In this document: in pieces, positions 34,404 through 42,708 of the stretch | Numbering within the stretch: position 1 is the first letter of the stretch | How the letters are laid out: every line of letters begins with the position of its first letter | NCBI GenBank assembly: GCA_024641705.1 | Contig: JAHECO010000004.1 | Coordinates: 1-64,000 of the forward strand | Source of the DNA: Candidatus Kryptoniota bacterium | GTDB lineage: Bacteria; Bacteroidota; Ignavibacteria; Kryptoniales; JAKASW01 | Reading direction: 5' to 3' | DNA: 64,000 nt | Program-made: the position numbers and the translations under genes | The notes under the pieces: model-generated | Told to the model about the DNA's origin: nothing | What the model saw: only the letters and a program-made list of their open reading frames with translations | The model's database searches: none

Positions 34404-35510
34404 TTGATCTCGATGGACGTTCGTGCACTGCTCAACCTGTCGATGGTTCAGGGGATCGGGCCTGCCAGGCTTCGCGCCCTCGTCAGCCAGTTCGGGGATC
34501 CGGAATCGGTCCTCGCGGCAGGCGAGAAAGAACTGACTTCGGTGGAAGGAATCGACCGCGGCCTCGCCAGAAGGATACTCTCGCACCAGGATTTCGATAA
34601 GGAGATACAGGTTCAGCTCTCACGACTCAACAAGTGGGAAGCCAGGCTCGTTACTTTCTGGGACAAAGAGTACCCCGATAATCTGAAAAAGATATACGAT
34701 CCGCCGGTAATGCTCTTTACCCGCGGTTCTCTTTTGCCTTCGGACAAATACTCTGTGGCGATCGTCGGCACACGGAACCCGACGACATACGGCAAACACG
34801 TTGCGGAGAAGTTTGCGGCCGCGCTTACCGAACAGGGGATCGCCGTAGTTTCGGGTCTCGCACGCGGTGTAGATACACTTGCACACGCCACGACCATCCG
34901 CTCGGGGGGCAGAACCCTGGCCGTTCTCGGCAGCGGCGTCGACGTCATCTATCCCAGCGAGAACAGGAGACTGGCGGACCAGCTACTCATGGGAGGCGCG
35001 ATTCTCTCGGAGTACTACATGGGTTCGAAGCCGGATGCCGTGAACTTTCCTCGCCGCAACAGAATCATCAGCGGGATCTCGCTCGGCACGATATTGATCG
35101 AGACCGATATCAACGGTGGAGCGATGATTACCGCCGGGACCGCGCTCGACCAGAACAGGGAAGTCTTTGCGGTGCCGGGGTCCGTATTCGAAAAGAAAAG
35201 CCGGGGGACCAACAAGTTGATCCGTGAAGGGCGGGCGAAACTCGTTGAAGATATATCGGATGTTCTGGAGGAGCTCAAATACAAACTGAAGCCGATTCTC
35301 AAGAGCCAGGTCCCTCAGCAGCAGAAGGTGCAGCTGACTATCTTCGAACAGAAAGTTTTCGAGGCGCTCACGGAGGAGCCGGAACACATCGACGCGCTCG
35401 GTGAAAGGTGCGGATTGGCAATATCCGATCTTCTTGTCCAGCTGTTGAGCCTGGAGCTGAAAGGTATTGTCAAACAGCTTCCGGGAAAGTATTTTGTAAA
35501 GTGCGTGTAG
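34404..35510 (+). CDS. dprA: DNA-processing protein DprA
   Basis: The Rossmann core is complete: 'YSVAIVGTRNPTTYGKHVAEKFAAAL', 'VVSGLARGVDTLAHATTI', 'AVLGSGVDVIYPSENRRLADQL', 'NFPRRNRIISGIS' and 'VFAVPGSVFEKKSRGTNKLIREG'. A helix-hairpin-helix-like N-terminus (QGIGPARLRALVSQFG) and a winged-helix C-terminus (residues about 300-365) flank it. DprA binds incoming single-stranded DNA and loads RecA during natural transformation. TTG at 34404 is chosen because GGAGGTG (34391-34397) lies six bases before it, while ATG 34413 is 15 bases away. No other competence gene is adjacent. Confidence 0.94.
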   Translation: MISMDVRALLNLSMVQGIGPARLRALVSQFGDPESVLAAGEKELTSVEGIDRGLARRILSHQDFDKEIQVQLSRLNKWEARLVTFWDKEYPDNLKKIYDPPVMLFTRGSLLPSDKYSVAIVGTRNPTTYGKHVAEKFAAALTEQGIAVVSGLARGVDTLAHATTIRSGGRTLAVLGSGVDVIYPSENRRLADQLLMGGAILSEYYMGSKPDAVNFPRRNRIISGISLGTILIETDINGGAMITAGTALDQNREVFAVPGSVFEKKSRGTNKLIREGRAKLVEDISDVLEELKYKLKPILKSQVPQQQKVQLTIFEQKVFEALTEEPEHIDALGERCGLAISDLLVQLLSLELKGIVKQLPGKYFVKCV

Positions 35511-35633
35511 GGGCATGGCGCAGAGAGCGAATAGCAAAGCGCGCAACGCATCGCAGAATTATCCCATCTCGCGCTCTGCACTTTGCTCTGTGCGGTATCG
35601 TATTTGTCGAATGAAAATCGGAGAATACATCTT

Positions 35634-36629
35634 ATGATAATTGTGACAGGCGGGGCGGGATTCATCGGAAGTGCGATCGTATGGAGGCTGAACCAGCTCG
35701 GAAAGGAAGACATCCTCATCGTCGATAACCTCGGCACGGACGAGAAGTGGAAAAATCTCGTGCCACTCAGGTACCACGATTACATGGAAAAGGACGAATT
35801 CCTCAGTCTGGTAATGAACCAGCGGCTTGCCGCCCGGATGAGGTCGGACAGGGAACCGATCGAAGCGATCATACACATGGGGGCCTGCTCGGCGACGACC
35901 GAACGTGACGCCAGCTACCTCATCCGGAACAACTTCGAGTATACGAGGCAGCTTGCCATCGTTGCCGTCAATGAAGGGGCACGTTTCATATACGCTTCAA
36001 GCGCGGCGACTTACGGCGATGGGAGCAACGGATTCGAGGACAGCGAAGGCAAGATCGATTCGCTCAGACCGCTGAACATGTACGGCTATTCCAAACAGCT
36101 CTTCGACCAGTGGGCGCTGAGGCGCGGCCTGCTCGACAGGATCGTCGGCCTGAAGTACTTCAACGTCTACGGCCCAAACGAATATCACAAGGGTGACATG
36201 CGCTCAGTTGTCCTCAAAGCGTTCGAGCAAATTCAGGCGACGGGAAAGATGCGGCTGTTCAAGTCTTACAGAAACGAGTACAAGGACGGCGAACAGGTCC
36301 GCGATTTCATTTACGTCAAAGATGCCGTCGAGATGACACTGTTCTTCCTGGAGAAGAAGGCAATCGGAGGACTCTTCAATGTCGGGAGCGGCACCGAAAG
36401 TACTTGGAATAAGCTCGCGGCTTCTATCTTCTCCGCAATCGGCAAACCGCAGAATATCGAGTATGTAGAGATGCCTGAGACGATCCGCTACAAGTACCAG
36501 TACTACACGTGCGCGGATGTTGCCAAAATCAGGAAGGCCGGATATTCCGGAAAGATGACCGGCATCGAGGACGCGGTTTCGGACTATGTGAACAACTATC
36601 TCGTGCCCGGGAAGAGGCTCGGGGAATAG
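35634..36629 (+). CDS. hldD: ADP-L-glycero-D-manno-heptose 6-epimerase
   Basis: The short-chain dehydrogenase/epimerase fold is seen in GGAGFIGS (NADP-binding), 'IIHMGACSATTERDASYLIRNN' and the catalytic Tyr-Lys pair in MYGYSKQLFD. The stretch 'FNVYGPNEYHKGDMRSVVLKAFEQIQ' and 'GEQVRDFIYVKDAVEMTLFFL' are diagnostic of HldD (RfaD). It makes ADP-L-glycero-beta-D-manno-heptose for the LPS inner core, consistent with a diderm. ATG 35634 has GGAG about ten bases before. The preceding 120 bases hold an imperfect inverted repeat (GCGCAGAGAGCG...GCTCTGTGC). Other heptose genes are outside the window. Confidence 0.93.
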   Translation: MIIVTGGAGFIGSAIVWRLNQLGKEDILIVDNLGTDEKWKNLVPLRYHDYMEKDEFLSLVMNQRLAARMRSDREPIEAIIHMGACSATTERDASYLIRNNFEYTRQLAIVAVNEGARFIYASSAATYGDGSNGFEDSEGKIDSLRPLNMYGYSKQLFDQWALRRGLLDRIVGLKYFNVYGPNEYHKGDMRSVVLKAFEQIQATGKMRLFKSYRNEYKDGEQVRDFIYVKDAVEMTLFFLEKKAIGGLFNVGSGTESTWNKLAASIFSAIGKPQNIEYVEMPETIRYKYQYYTCADVAKIRKAGYSGKMTGIEDAVSDYVNNYLVPGKRLGE

Positions 36630-36729
36630 CGGTCCGGTCGCGGTGAAGTGTGAAGAGACCGTCCGGGACAAATGAAGAGTAACGAGGGAGACTTACCGGA
36701 CTAATTTTCTTCTGCAGCAAGGGGGCATC

Positions 36730-37869
36730 ATGGACGGCGGGCAAATTATTATACTCGGAGGCTACGGCACGACCGGAAGGCTGATCGCGCGGGGCCTCCT
36801 GCAAAAGACGGGGGCCGGCATTATCGTTGCCGGAAGAGACATCCGGCGTGCCCGGGAATTTGCTGAGAAGCTCAATTCGGAATTTCATCGGGGCAGGGCT
36901 GCGGCCGCGAAGGTGGACGCTTCCAACATCGATGAGCTGCGCAGGGCATTCGACAACGCCACTATGGTTGTGGTAGCGTCGAGTACTGCAATGTTCGTTG
37001 ATCTGATTGTCAGGGCTGCACTCGACTGCCGCATCGACTATTACGATATCCAATACTCATCTTCGAAAGTTGCCTACCTCAAGTCCGTCTCGAAACGCAT
37101 CGAAGAACTGGGACTCTGCTTCATCACGGACGGAGGGTTCCATCCCGGCCTGCCGGGAGTATTGGCGCGATGGGCGGGAAGCAGGTTCGACTCGATGGAG
37201 AAGGCGGCAGTGAGCAGCCTTATCAGGATTGACTGGAAGAGACTGGACCCCGGGAAATCCACCATCCGGGAATTTCTTGCCGAGATGAGCGACTACGACT
37301 CGTCGGTTTTCGTGGACGGGACGTGGAGGCGGGCTTCTTTCCTCTCGTCATCTGGTTACATGAAGGAAGATTTCGGTGAGCCTTTCGGCAGGCGATACTG
37401 CGCACCGATGTTTCTCGAGGAGCTGAGAATCATTCCGGAGCTTTACCCTTCACTGAAAAAAGTCGGTTTCTACGTGGGGGGCTTCAACTGGTTTGTCGAC
37501 TACTTTGTTTTTCCTCCGGCATTTGCCGTAATGAAACTCTGGCCGTCGCTCGGGGTAAACCTTTTCTCGGGACTCATGCTGTTCGGAGTGAAAGCATTTG
37601 CCCGACCGCCCTACTCGACGATCCTGAAGCTGAGAGCGACAGGCTCCAATGACGGAAGTAGCTGCGAACTGACCGCGACCTTGTCACACGAGGATGGGTA
37701 TGCTCTCACGGCTCTCCCCGTTGTTGGAACGTTGAAGCAATGTTTCGAAGGAAGTCTCAGAAAACCCGGGCTCTTTACTCAGGCGAGCATTGTTGACCCC
37801 GGGAAGTTGCTGGAAGACCTGGTAGCGATGGGGGCTGCCTGGAAAGTCGGGTGGGAATTCCCTGCCTGA
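36730..37869 (+). CDS. Saccharopine dehydrogenase-like NADP-binding oxidoreductase
   Basis: The N-terminal Rossmann motif GGYGTTGRLIARGL (residues 10-23) and 'VAGRDIRRAREFAEKLN' match saccharopine dehydrogenase-type proteins with an NAD(P)-binding domain. 'ALDCRIDYYDIQYSSSKVAYLKSVS' and 'GLCFITDGGFHPGLPGVLAR' are typical of the membrane-associated trans-acting enoyl-reductase-like branch. A hydrophobic stretch near residue 250-290 may associate with membranes. The substrate is unknown. AAGGGGG precedes the ATG. A 200-base gap with a tRNA promoter follows. Confidence 0.87.
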   Translation: MDGGQIIILGGYGTTGRLIARGLLQKTGAGIIVAGRDIRRAREFAEKLNSEFHRGRAAAAKVDASNIDELRRAFDNATMVVVASSTAMFVDLIVRAALDCRIDYYDIQYSSSKVAYLKSVSKRIEELGLCFITDGGFHPGLPGVLARWAGSRFDSMEKAAVSSLIRIDWKRLDPGKSTIREFLAEMSDYDSSVFVDGTWRRASFLSSSGYMKEDFGEPFGRRYCAPMFLEELRIIPELYPSLKKVGFYVGGFNWFVDYFVFPPAFAVMKLWPSLGVNLFSGLMLFGVKAFARPPYSTILKLRATGSNDGSSCELTATLSHEDGYALTALPVVGTLKQCFEGSLRKPGLFTQASIVDPGKLLEDLVAMGAAWKVGWEFPA

Positions 37870-37971
37870 TTGTGCGAAGCGTCATCGGCGGCACGCGGCA
37901 AAGGTTTGCGGGTCCGGAAATAGTCCACATCCTCCGACGGAAGGCGGTATTGCTTCTCAAATTTTAATCAT

Positions 37972-38000
37972 TTGCACTCATTTCGCCTCCGTGTTAAATT
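37972..38000 (+). promoter_or_regulatory. Promoter of the tRNA-Ala gene
   Basis: TTGCAC (37972-37977) and TAAATT (37995-38000) are 17 bases apart. A perfect 8-bp inverted repeat GAAAATCG / CGATTTTC and CCGCCT / AGGCGG lie between it and the tRNA, in what would be the 5' leader. Confidence 0.55.
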
Positions 38001-38072
38001 ACAATTGAAAATCGCTGAAAACTTCGATTTTCCGCCTGCTTTGAGATGTTTTCGAAAGGCGGACGGAAACGC

Positions 38073-38145
38073 GGGGCAGTAGCTCAGTTGGGAGAGCGCC
38101 AGAATCGCACTCTGGAGGTCGGGGGTTCGACTCCCCTCTGCTCCA
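38073..38145 (+). tRNA. tRNA-Ala, anticodon CGC
   Basis: The 73-base sequence folds as a complete cloverleaf: acceptor stem GGGGCAG / CTGCTCC, D stem GCTC / GAGC, anticodon stem CCAGA / TCTGG with loop ATCGCAC (anticodon CGC), and T arm around TTCGACT. The third acceptor pair is G3:U70, the main identity element for alanyl-tRNA synthetase, which confirms the assignment. The next bases are CA, so CCA would be added after transcription, apart from the discriminator A. Confidence 0.94.
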
Positions 38146-38187
38146 CAGAAGAGTTTTTTATTAATGAAAGCAATGAAATGAGTTTTT

Positions 38188-38287
38188 GAGGTCAAGTCCT
38201 GTGCAACGGAAGGTTGCCGAACCCCGCCAGGTCCGGAAGGAAGCAACGGTAAGCGTACTAACCGTGTGACACAGTAAGCTTGGCCTC
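38188..38287 (+). ncRNA. ffs: Signal recognition particle RNA (4.5S type)
   Basis: The terminal stem GAGGTCAAG / CTTGGCCTC closes a hairpin of about 100 nucleotides. The apical part carries the domain IV signature CCAGGTCCGGAAGGAAGCA with its GGAA tetraloop, which binds the Ffh protein. It is the short form without an Alu domain. It lies 42 bases after the tRNA, probably on the same transcript. Confidence 0.95.
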
Positions 38288-38297
38288 TCTTTTTTTC
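38288..38297 (+). terminator. T tract terminating the SRP RNA
   Basis: The closing stem of the SRP RNA is followed directly by TCTTTTTTTC, so the RNA hairpin itself serves as the terminator. Confidence 0.7.
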
Positions 38298-38883
38298 AGA
38301 GCTTTACGAAACCGCTCGTTGCGGCTCCATCAGCGAAGCTCGGCTCCGGGTGGTTCTTTCAAATCTTGAAGTTGAATAATTGGTATTTCGGTGTTGAGAC
38401 GACATAACATTGCGGGCCGGGAATCAGACGAAGATAGGTCAGGTATCGCGTCCATGGCCGGCATGGGGGCAGTGTCGTCGCTGTTATCTTCGGTCGTAGC
38501 ATTTTGGGAAGATATCATTCCCTCATTCGTCAAATCAATTTTAAACATTATTTGCGGAGTCTTTTCAGACTATCTCCAGCGTGTTCACGAGAGTGTTCTC
38601 ATTGATTCGGGGAGAGAGGCCGCAGTATTTTGCGGCATGAAATTGAATCCAATCCTCATCCCGACGGGACCGTCTCACCTGGTCCCGAGCTTTGCAACTG
38701 CCGGAGGATCTCCGGGTTGTGATATAGAGATGACAGGCGCGTCCGACAGGGTCGCGTCGCGGCTTTACCATCATAGCACACACTCTGAAAGAGTTTTGGG
38801 GAATCGGATCACAGGGTCACGGATCGAGTATCTGGGTGACAGTCTAGGCAACTCTCCGCTCAAACACAACAGAGCAGGTATTT
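38298..38883. other. 586-base stretch before RNase E/G: probable long structured leader
   Basis: No credible gene is seen; the longest open frames (172 codons on +, 72 on -) lack a ribosome site and family pattern. Several perfect stems lie close together: CGGGACC / GGTCCCG (38665-38687), CCGGAG-GAT-CTCCGG (38701-38715), AGTCT / AGACT and ACTCT / AGAGT. They suggest a folded RNA leader for the RNase gene, but the promoter could not be placed. Confidence 0.45.
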
Positions 38884-40512
38884 ATGAAAAAGGAGATTGT
38901 AATCAATGAGACTGCCGACCAGGTGCGTATCGCAATTACGGAGGACGGCAGGCTCGCGGAGATCTTTGTCGACACCCCCGGAAAAGAACGGATGGTCGGC
39001 GACATCTATCTCGGCAGGATCGCCAGGGTCATGCCGGGCATCCGCGCTGCGTTCATCGACATCGGACACAAACAGGATGCGTTCCTTCATTTTTCCGACG
39101 TCGACCCGAATATAGACGAGTACTCTTCGCTCATCGGCGAAGATGAATCCGAAATCGACGACGAGGACGACGACGACGAAGAGGTCGTCACTGCCGCTCC
39201 GCCGGCCGAACACGGACCCCGCCAGCAGACAGGCCAACGCCCGCAACCACACCAGCAGAGAGGTTTCCGTCCGCCGCAAAGAGACATCAAGCTCGATCGC
39301 GGCCAGAGCATAATCGTCCAGGTTACCAAGGAGCCGGTCGGCAAGAAGGGCGTCCGCGTGACGAGCAAAGTGTCCCTCCCCGGAAGGTATCTGGTTCTCC
39401 TCCCCTTCGACGGCCGTGTCGGGGTATCCAAGAAGCTCTACAACTTCCGCGAGAAGAAAAGACTGAGAAGAATTGTCAGAAGCATGCTTCCGGAAGGCTT
39501 CGGCGTGATCATAAGGACCGTCGCGGAAGGAAAAGAAGAAGAGCTCCTGAAGAACGATCTCGGTCAGCTAATAAAAACATGGCGCGAGATCGAAAAGAGT
39601 CTCAAGACTGAACAGCCCCCGATTCTGCTTTACAAAGACTTGTCTACCGTATCGAGCGTCATCCGCGACCTCTTTAACAACGAGGTGCAGCGCGTCGTGG
39701 TCGACTCGCGCAGGCTTTACAAGGAAATAACCACTTACGTGAAATGGTTCTCTCCGAACCTCGTGGATAAGATTGAGTTCTACCGGGGGAAGCAGCCGAT
39801 CTTCGACGTCTTCGGCGTTGCGAAAGACATGCAGGAATCGCTCGGAAGGAGAGTCCCGTTGAAAACGGGAGGATACCTTGTCATAGACCCGACCGAGGCG
39901 ATGACGGTTATTGACGTCAATAGCGGCAGGTATGCCGCGAACAGGGAACAGGAGCAAAATTCGCTCCGCACGAACATGGAAGCCTCGCGTGAAATAGTCA
40001 GGCAGCTCCGGCTCCGCGATATAGGCGGAATAATAGTCATCGACTTCATTGACCTCGACGACGAACGGAACAAGCGTAAAGTCTACGAGGAGTTGCGCAA
40101 GGAATTCAGGAGAGACAGGGCGAAGTCGACGGTGCTTCCGATGACCGAGTTCGGTCTCGTCCAGATCACGCGTCAGCGAATACGGCAGAGCATTATGCAG
40201 TCTTTCAGCGAGACCTGTCCCGTTTGCTCCGGTACCGGCATTGTCCAGAGCAGGGCAACTGTTCTGACGGATATAACCGGCTGGTTCGGCAGGTTAAGGA
40301 CGGACGGGCACGGCGGACGCTTCTTCAAGCTCACCGTTCACCCGTATATCGCGTACTACCTCAAGGAAGGAAGACCGAGCCACCTGTCGACGCTGATGTG
40401 GAGGAACAAAGTGTTTATCAGGCTTGTAGCGGATCCGGCGACACCTATGAACTCCTTCAAGGTCTACTCCAACTCCGAGAATCGCGAGATAACCGAAGAG
40501 TTCAAGGCATAG
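38884..40512 (+). CDS. rng: Ribonuclease E/G family endoribonuclease
   Basis: The catalytic region is complete: 'GGYLVIDPTEAMTVIDVNSGRY' with metal-binding Asp344, 'RDIGGIIVIDFIDLDDER' with Asp390, and the zinc-link CPVC (Cys445, Cys448) that joins monomers. The S1 RNA-binding domain (residues 35-150; DIYLGRIARVMPGIRAAFIDIG) is split by an acidic and Gln/Pro-rich insert at about 73-135. At 542 residues it is an RNase G-like core without the long RNase E scaffold tail. It processes rRNA and decays mRNA, preferring 5'-monophosphate ends. GAGCAGG lies upstream of the ATG. Confidence 0.95.
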   Translation: MKKEIVINETADQVRIAITEDGRLAEIFVDTPGKERMVGDIYLGRIARVMPGIRAAFIDIGHKQDAFLHFSDVDPNIDEYSSLIGEDESEIDDEDDDDEEVVTAAPPAEHGPRQQTGQRPQPHQQRGFRPPQRDIKLDRGQSIIVQVTKEPVGKKGVRVTSKVSLPGRYLVLLPFDGRVGVSKKLYNFREKKRLRRIVRSMLPEGFGVIIRTVAEGKEEELLKNDLGQLIKTWREIEKSLKTEQPPILLYKDLSTVSSVIRDLFNNEVQRVVVDSRRLYKEITTYVKWFSPNLVDKIEFYRGKQPIFDVFGVAKDMQESLGRRVPLKTGGYLVIDPTEAMTVIDVNSGRYAANREQEQNSLRTNMEASREIVRQLRLRDIGGIIVIDFIDLDDERNKRKVYEELRKEFRRDRAKSTVLPMTEFGLVQITRQRIRQSIMQSFSETCPVCSGTGIVQSRATVLTDITGWFGRLRTDGHGGRFFKLTVHPYIAYYLKEGRPSHLSTLMWRNKVFIRLVADPATPMNSFKVYSNSENREITEEFKA

Positions 40513-40722
40513 GGAGATTTAGGATCGGCAAAGGCACCGCCCTGACTCACCCCCCGGCGTTCGGCGGGCCGTCGACCAGGCCGTACGAAACCTCGATTCG
40601 TGTCGCGGAAAACCAGCGATGGCATTAAGGGGTGACGGTTCTTATCTTCAGGTTGGCGGAAATGAGTGTGTCAGGGATTTGTCTGCCGCGCCGGCCCGAC
40701 AACAGAAACCCAGGAGCATTCG

Positions 40723-41163
40723 ATGAGAAACGTATTGATCAAGATGAAACCGAAGAAAAGGATTGCTCTCGTCGCGCACGACAACAAGAAAGAAGAGCTC
40801 CTGCAGTGGGCAAAGTACAACGCCGGCACACTGGGGAACCACCAGCTCTTTGCAACCGGCACGACCGGCAAATTGCTGTCCGAGGCACTCGGAGTGAAGA
40901 TAAAGAGGATGATGAGCGGACCCGTCGGCGGCGACCAGCAGCTCGGGGCAAAGATTGCGGAAGCCAAAATCGATATCCTCATCTTCTTCTGGGACCCGCT
41001 CGAGCCACAGCCTCACGACCCGGATGTGAAGGCGCTTCTGCGGATCGCCGTCGTCTGGAATATCCCGGTGGCATCGAACAGGGCTTCAGCGGATTTCCTG
41101 ATTTCTTCCCCCCTGTTCCATTCCGAGTATGAGCGGAACGTCATCTTCAATATGCGCAGGTGA
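40723..41163 (+). CDS. mgsA: Methylglyoxal synthase
   Basis: The 146-residue protein matches MgsA: '[22 protein letters not shown]' (catalytic His), 'ATGTTGKLL', '[16 protein letters not shown]' with the catalytic Asp, and '[39 protein letters not shown]'. It converts dihydroxyacetone phosphate to methylglyoxal and phosphate, a bypass of lower glycolysis used when phosphate is short. The ATG at 40723 has AGGAG six bases before. The phosphofructokinase follows 79 bases later. The 210 bases before the gene hold nothing recognisable. Confidence 0.94.
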   Translation: MRNVLIKMKPKKRIALVAHDNKKEELLQWAKYNAGTLGNHQLFATGTTGKLLSEALGVKIKRMMSGPVGGDQQLGAKIAEAKIDILIFFWDPLEPQPHDPDVKALLRIAVVWNIPVASNRASADFLISSPLFHSEYERNVIFNMRR

Positions 41164-41242
41164 TTTGCCGGACGAGCTTTAATGTTCGTCCTTCACTTAA
41201 TAAATTCCTGATGAACTCAATTTCAATCAAAGGAGCAAACAT

Positions 41243-42403
41243 ATGCGAATTGGAATTCTGACGGGTGGTGGCGACGTACCTGGACTGAACCCATGCATAA
41301 AAGCCGCGGTCTACAGGGCGCAGGACGCGGGCATCGAAGTTGTCGGCATCAAACGCGGCTGGGGAGGACTGCTTTACTACGACATCGGTTCGAAAGACGG
41401 CGATCACGAGTGGGTGACGATGTTGAACAAACAGAATACCCGGACCGTGGACCGGTCGGGCGGAACTTTTCTTCATACGTCGAGAACCAACCCTTCGAAG
41501 GTAAAACCTAAAGATGTGCCGGAATTTCTAAAGGATGAGAAACATCCCCCGAAGAAAGACGATGCTCCTCTCGATTTTACACCACATGTGCTCAAGGTCC
41601 TTGAACACCTTAAGATCGACGCGATGCTTCCCATCGGGGGCGACGATACGCTGAGCTATGCAGTCCGCCTCCACAAGGAAGGGTTTCCCGTGGTTGCCGT
41701 TCCGAAGACGATGGACAACGACGTTTTCGGCACCGATTATTGCATCGGGTTCTCGACGGCGGTCACGAGAAGCGTGAATTTCATTACCGCCCTGCGAACG
41801 CCGGCGGGATCCCACGAGCGTATCGCGGTGGTCGAGTTGTTCGGCAGAAACTCCGGGGAGACGTCGCTCATTTCGGCGTATCTTGCCGGCGTCGACCGCG
41901 CCATAATCTCGGAGGTGCCGTTTGATCCGGAGAAACTTGCGGCCCTGCTGCTCGAGGATAAAAAACGGAACCCGAGCGACTACGCGATCATGACGATCTC
42001 CGAAGGCGCGCAGATGGTGGGCGGAAAGATCGTCGAGTACGGACAGGCCGACGCGTACGGACACAAGAAACTCGGCGGAATCGGCGAGTTGACCGGCGAC
42101 GCGCTGAAACAGATCACCGGCTCGGAGATCATCTATCAACAGGTGGCGTACCTCATGCGAAGCGGAGAGCCGGACGCCCTCGACAGGATGGTGGCTATAA
42201 GCTATGCGAACCTCGCGACCGACCTGATCATCAAGAAACAGTACGGTAGAATGGTCGCACTCAAAGAGGGAAAGTACACGCACATCCCGATAGACAGCAT
42301 CGCTACAGGAGTGAAGCGCGTAGATGTCGATGAGTTGTATGACGCTAACGAGTACAAACCTAAGGTTGCACATCTGCTCGACAAGCCGATGTTCCTCTAC
42401 TAA
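41243..42403 (+). CDS. pfp: 6-phosphofructokinase, predicted pyrophosphate-dependent
   Basis: The fold is clearly [20 protein letters not shown] (nucleotide/PPi site), '[15 protein letters not shown]', '[23 protein letters not shown]' with the catalytic Asp, '[17 protein letters not shown]' and the substrate-binding 'EGAQ'. In ATP-dependent PFKs the positions after GGD and in PGTIDND are Gly; here they are Asp135 (GGDD) and Lys155 (PKTMDND), the pair known to exclude ATP and mark PPi-dependent enzymes. The reaction would then be reversible fructose-6-phosphate phosphorylation by pyrophosphate. AAAGGAG lies seven bases before the ATG. ATP use cannot be excluded without assay. Confidence 0.9.
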   Translation: MRIGILTGGGDVPGLNPCIKAAVYRAQDAGIEVVGIKRGWGGLLYYDIGSKDGDHEWVTMLNKQNTRTVDRSGGTFLHTSRTNPSKVKPKDVPEFLKDEKHPPKKDDAPLDFTPHVLKVLEHLKIDAMLPIGGDDTLSYAVRLHKEGFPVVAVPKTMDNDVFGTDYCIGFSTAVTRSVNFITALRTPAGSHERIAVVELFGRNSGETSLISAYLAGVDRAIISEVPFDPEKLAALLLEDKKRNPSDYAIMTISEGAQMVGGKIVEYGQADAYGHKKLGGIGELTGDALKQITGSEIIYQQVAYLMRSGEPDALDRMVAISYANLATDLIIKKQYGRMVALKEGKYTHIPIDSIATGVKRVDVDELYDANEYKPKVAHLLDKPMFLY

Positions 42404-42433
42404 CAGCTGCTGAATTCATTCGTTGAACGCCTT

Positions 42434-42469
42434 GACGGGACCGGCTTCAGTGCGGTCCCGTCTTTTTCT
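42434..42469 (+). terminator. Intrinsic terminator of the phosphofructokinase gene
   Basis: GACGGGACCG (42434-42443) pairs with CGGTCCCGTC (42453-42462), a perfect 10-bp stem, followed by TTTTTCT. Confidence 0.88.
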
Positions 42470-42708
42470 GCAGAGGAAAACCACACCCTTCCATCTTGTC
42501 TAATATTGCCCTTGGTGGGGTAATTTGTGCCAGAATTTGGCGTTGTGAAGGGTTTTCCTACACGTCGCTGAATCGGCACCCTTAATTTCCGTTTCGGAAA
42601 TCGGTTATTCCCTTGTGCACTGCCGGCATTTCAATTGCAGAGAATGTCCTGAGCTCATGTCAGGGAGCTTAACAATTGAAGGTCAGCATAAAACGAGGAG
42701 ATATTACC
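42470..42708 (+). promoter_or_regulatory. Probable promoter and long leader of the first multiheme cytochrome
   Basis: TTGTCT (42496-42501) and TAATTTGTG (42521-42529) are spaced by 19 bases. The same nine-base word TAATTTGTG occurs upstream of the second cytochrome at 44971-44979. A leader of about 170 bases would separate it from the gene. No operator was identified. A GAGGAG ribosome site lies at 42695-42700. Confidence 0.35.

Noticed and set aside
33513-34586. 357-codon minus-strand frame opposite the receiver-kinase and dprA
   Set aside because: Spans two well-supported genes on the other strand; composition is that of a shadow frame.
38330-38548. 72-codon minus-strand frame starting MFKIDLTNEGMISS
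   Set aside because: No Shine-Dalgarno sequence within 25 bases of the ATG and no recognisable fold; too little to call a gene.
38391-38909. 172-codon + strand frame before RNase E/G
   Set aside because: No ribosome site, no family pattern and overlap with the RNase start; the region fits a structured leader better.
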